Positions 4,233 to 5,804 of a DNA stretch of 5,804 bases are shown piece by piece. Source of the stretch: Candidatus Hydrogenedentota bacterium (GTDB lineage Bacteria > Hydrogenedentota > Hydrogenedentia > Hydrogenedentales > SLHB01); NCBI GenBank assembly GCA_022706165.1, contig JAKJDA010000034.1, positions 7,951 to 13,754 on the forward strand, in the 5' to 3' direction. The notes under the pieces are model-generated. The model was not told where the DNA came from. It saw nothing but the letters and a program-made list of their open reading frames with translations, and ran no database searches. A program made the position numbers and the translations under genes. Numbering within the stretch: the first letter of the stretch is position 1; each line of letters begins with the position of its first letter.

Positions 4233-5804
4233 ACTCCACTTCGAATTCGACCGCCATGATCTTGCCCTTGGGCACGGTCACGGAGACGTTGTTTTTGGTC
4301 ACCTTCAGTTTATCGCCGCGTTCCTCGGCCAAGTTCACCAGGTAAGCGGCCTTGACTTCAAAGCCTGCGCTCAAGGTCGTTCGCACTTCCTTGCTCGTGG
4401 GATTGAAAAAACGCACGAGCAGCGTGTCGCGGTCTTCCATTTTTTTCACGGCGCTGAGGACAACGTTCGGCCCCTCTATGGACAGGAAGCCCCGGTCGGG
4501 TTCGAAACAGCCTTCCTGCTTGCCAAACTGGCAGGCGCGCATCGGGGCATTGAAAGCTAGCGCCGCGTCGTAAAGACGCGCCTCGGTCCACAGGCCTTCG
4601 TGCGGCATCAGCGCGTAGCGGAAGGTGAAAGAGCGCAACGACTGCGAGCTCTCATCGCCGGGATACTCCATCCACAAGCGGTTGTCACACGGAATGCGCA
4701 TCCGCACGCCGCGCACCAGGCCCATCGCCATCGTCGTGTTGTCGTCGTGTTCGAGGACTTCATAGTCCTTCGCGGCATCCAACAACACGCCAAGTCCGTT
4801 ACGCCCATCGCTGAGATCGAACCACAACTGGGCGGGATGACGCGCGAGTTCGTTGCCGCGCAGTTCGCCGTTGACGCTTGGTGTGATCGGGAATTCCGTC
4901 ACCGAGAAACTGCCCTCGGCCCAGGTCTTCTTCGCGGCAAGCCCCGTCGGGAACGCGACCTTGACGTAATGGTCGCGCGCCGTGTTTTCAAGCGTCGTAA
5001 CGACTTCGAGCGCGGGCGAACCCTTGCGCAACGTGACGGTCACCTTGATGGGCATGTCCACGCGCACGTCCGATCGCTTTTCCTTGGACCAATCGAACTC
5101 GGCGGGGATGCGCCACGTCATCTTGATGTCGAACACCACCGCCAACGGCCCGTTCACGCGCACCGCGACTTCCGCAGGCAGGCCAATGGTGTTGAGCATG
5201 GCATCGTCGCCGGGCGTCGCGGACATCCACATGTTGCCGATGTCGCCCTGGTCCATAAAGTAGTTGAGGCGCGTATAGGTGTGATTGGTGTCGTTGTCCG
5301 TCACATCCAACGTGCCGTCCGGGTTGATTTTGACGCGGATGAATTCGTTCTCGGCGCAATTCGGCCCGGCCAACATGTTCTCCGCAAGAATGCGCGGCGG
5401 ATCCCAGTCCTCGTGCGGATAGGGGTACTCGTTCTTCTGCGACCACTTCAGCTTGAAGACCTTGTAGCCCAAGGCCGGGACGTCCTCGGCCATGAAATAA
5501 ACGTGCACCTTCGTGCTATAGAACGGCATGTTGCGACTGCGCGGGTGATAGATGCCGGCGCGCGTCGATTTGCGTTCGGCTTCCTGCACGACGACCGCAT
5601 GGCCGTCGAGGTCTTCGATGATGAGGTGGTTGAGCTTGACGGTCGCGGGCACGTCCACAAACGCCTCGATGACTTCACTGCGGTCGAAGGAACTCGGGTT
5701 ATGCACCGCGAGGAAGTACTCGCAGTCCTCGATGCCGCTCGTGTCGATCTCCTTGGTGATGTTCTGCAAGCCGCGTCGGACCAGTCCTTGGCCGACGACA
5801 TGCG
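4231..5804 (-). CDS. GH38-family alpha-mannosidase, C-terminal part (5' end outside window)
   Basis: This is the C-terminal ~524 residues of a glycoside hydrolase family 38 alpha-mannosidase, which removes alpha-linked mannose from glycans with retention of configuration. The frame is open to the right window edge with no stop. The first Met-like codon (a TTG at 5769) falls inside conserved sequence, so it is not the start. Counting from that codon, landmarks are: LAVHNPSSFDR (20-30), the family's VFNPLxWxR; NEFIRVKINPDGTLDVTD (141-158), the start of the large C-terminal beta domain; DQGDIGNMW (173-181); ENTARDHYVKVAFPTG (261-276), matching VENxARDHRLRVxFPTG; WFDLSDGRNGLGVL (316-329); FRYALMPHEG (383-392); and LLVRFFNPTSKEV (450-462) near the end. 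The N-terminal catalytic barrel with its zinc ligands and nucleophile Asp is outside the window, so activity cannot be judged and any signal peptide is unseen. The CBM9-like gene follows after 14 bases in a probable operon. Confidence 0.92.
   Translation of the reverse strand, partial: HVVGQGLVRRGLQNITKEIDTSGIEDCEYFLAVHNPSSFDRSEVIEAFVDVPATVKLNHLIIEDLDGHAVVVQEAERKSTRAGIYHPRSRNMPFYSTKVHVYFMAEDVPALGYKVFKLKWSQKNEYPYPHEDWDPPRILAENMLAGPNCAENEFIRVKINPDGTLDVTDNDTNHTYTRLNYFMDQGDIGNMWMSATPGDDAMLNTIGLPAEVAVRVNGPLAVVFDIKMTWRIPAEFDWSKEKRSDVRVDMPIKVTVTLRKGSPALEVVTTLENTARDHYVKVAFPTGLAAKKTWAEGSFSVTEFPITPSVNGELRGNELARHPAQLWFDLSDGRNGLGVLLDAAKDYEVLEHDDNTTMAMGLVRGVRMRIPCDNRLWMEYPGDESSQSLRSFTFRYALMPHEGLWTEARLYDAALAFNAPMRACQFGKQEGCFEPDRGFLSIEGPNVVLSAVKKMEDRDTLLVRFFNPTSKEVRTTLSAGFEVKAAYLVNLAEERGDKLKVTKNNVSVTVPKGKIMAVEFEVE

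Noticed and set aside
3778..4560. A 260-codon open frame on the plus strand crossing the CBM9-like/mannosidase junction
   Set aside because: It runs antisense across two conserved genes and their junction, and its composition is Arg/Pro/Ser-rich, as expected for a shadow frame.

Overview
The window is GC-rich bacterial DNA with short intergenic gaps. It carries two sets of genes that converge on a 337-base gene-free stretch (3193-3529). GlyS here is the beta subunit of the bacterial alpha2-beta2 glycyl-tRNA synthetase. With RsgA, that makes the left half bacterial housekeeping sequence. A GH38 alpha-mannosidase paired with a free-standing CBM9-like protein, together with a response regulator carrying an unusual GGDEF domain, suggests a glycan-degrading environmental bacterium. 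The planctomycete/lentisphaera/Hydrogenedentes kind would fit, but this is inference from gene content; no marker in the window fixes the phylum.

Layout, left to right. Plus strand: the 3' end of glyS (to 640); rsgA (677-1726), whose GTG start has a good ribosome binding site; a near-consensus -10 box (1765-1770); a response regulator with a C-terminal degenerate GGDEF domain (1811-2743); and, 8 bases later, a small exported protein or lipoprotein of unknown function (2752-3192). Minus strand, entering from the right edge: the C-terminal part of a GH38 alpha-mannosidase (5804-4231), followed 14 bases later by a CBM9-like protein (4216-3530). These two form a probable operon whose promoter and mannosidase catalytic domain lie outside the window.

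The most interesting region is between the converging sets. Bases 3333-3504 can fold into a compact multi-helix structure: a perfect 10-bp closing stem, a nested stack of three short helices with A-rich unpaired segments, a possible 5-bp pseudoknot, and then a perfect 14-bp GC-rich hairpin. No gene follows it on the plus strand, so it does not look like a leader riboswitch. It is either a stand-alone structured RNA (or 3' UTR RNA) or a small palindromic repeat element. I could not match it to a known RNA family.

Functionally, glyS and rsgA serve translation (tRNA charging and 30S subunit maturation). The response regulator and its neighbour form a probable two-gene signalling/envelope unit. 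The minus-strand pair is a carbohydrate-processing unit. Nothing in the sequence links the three groups beyond adjacency.
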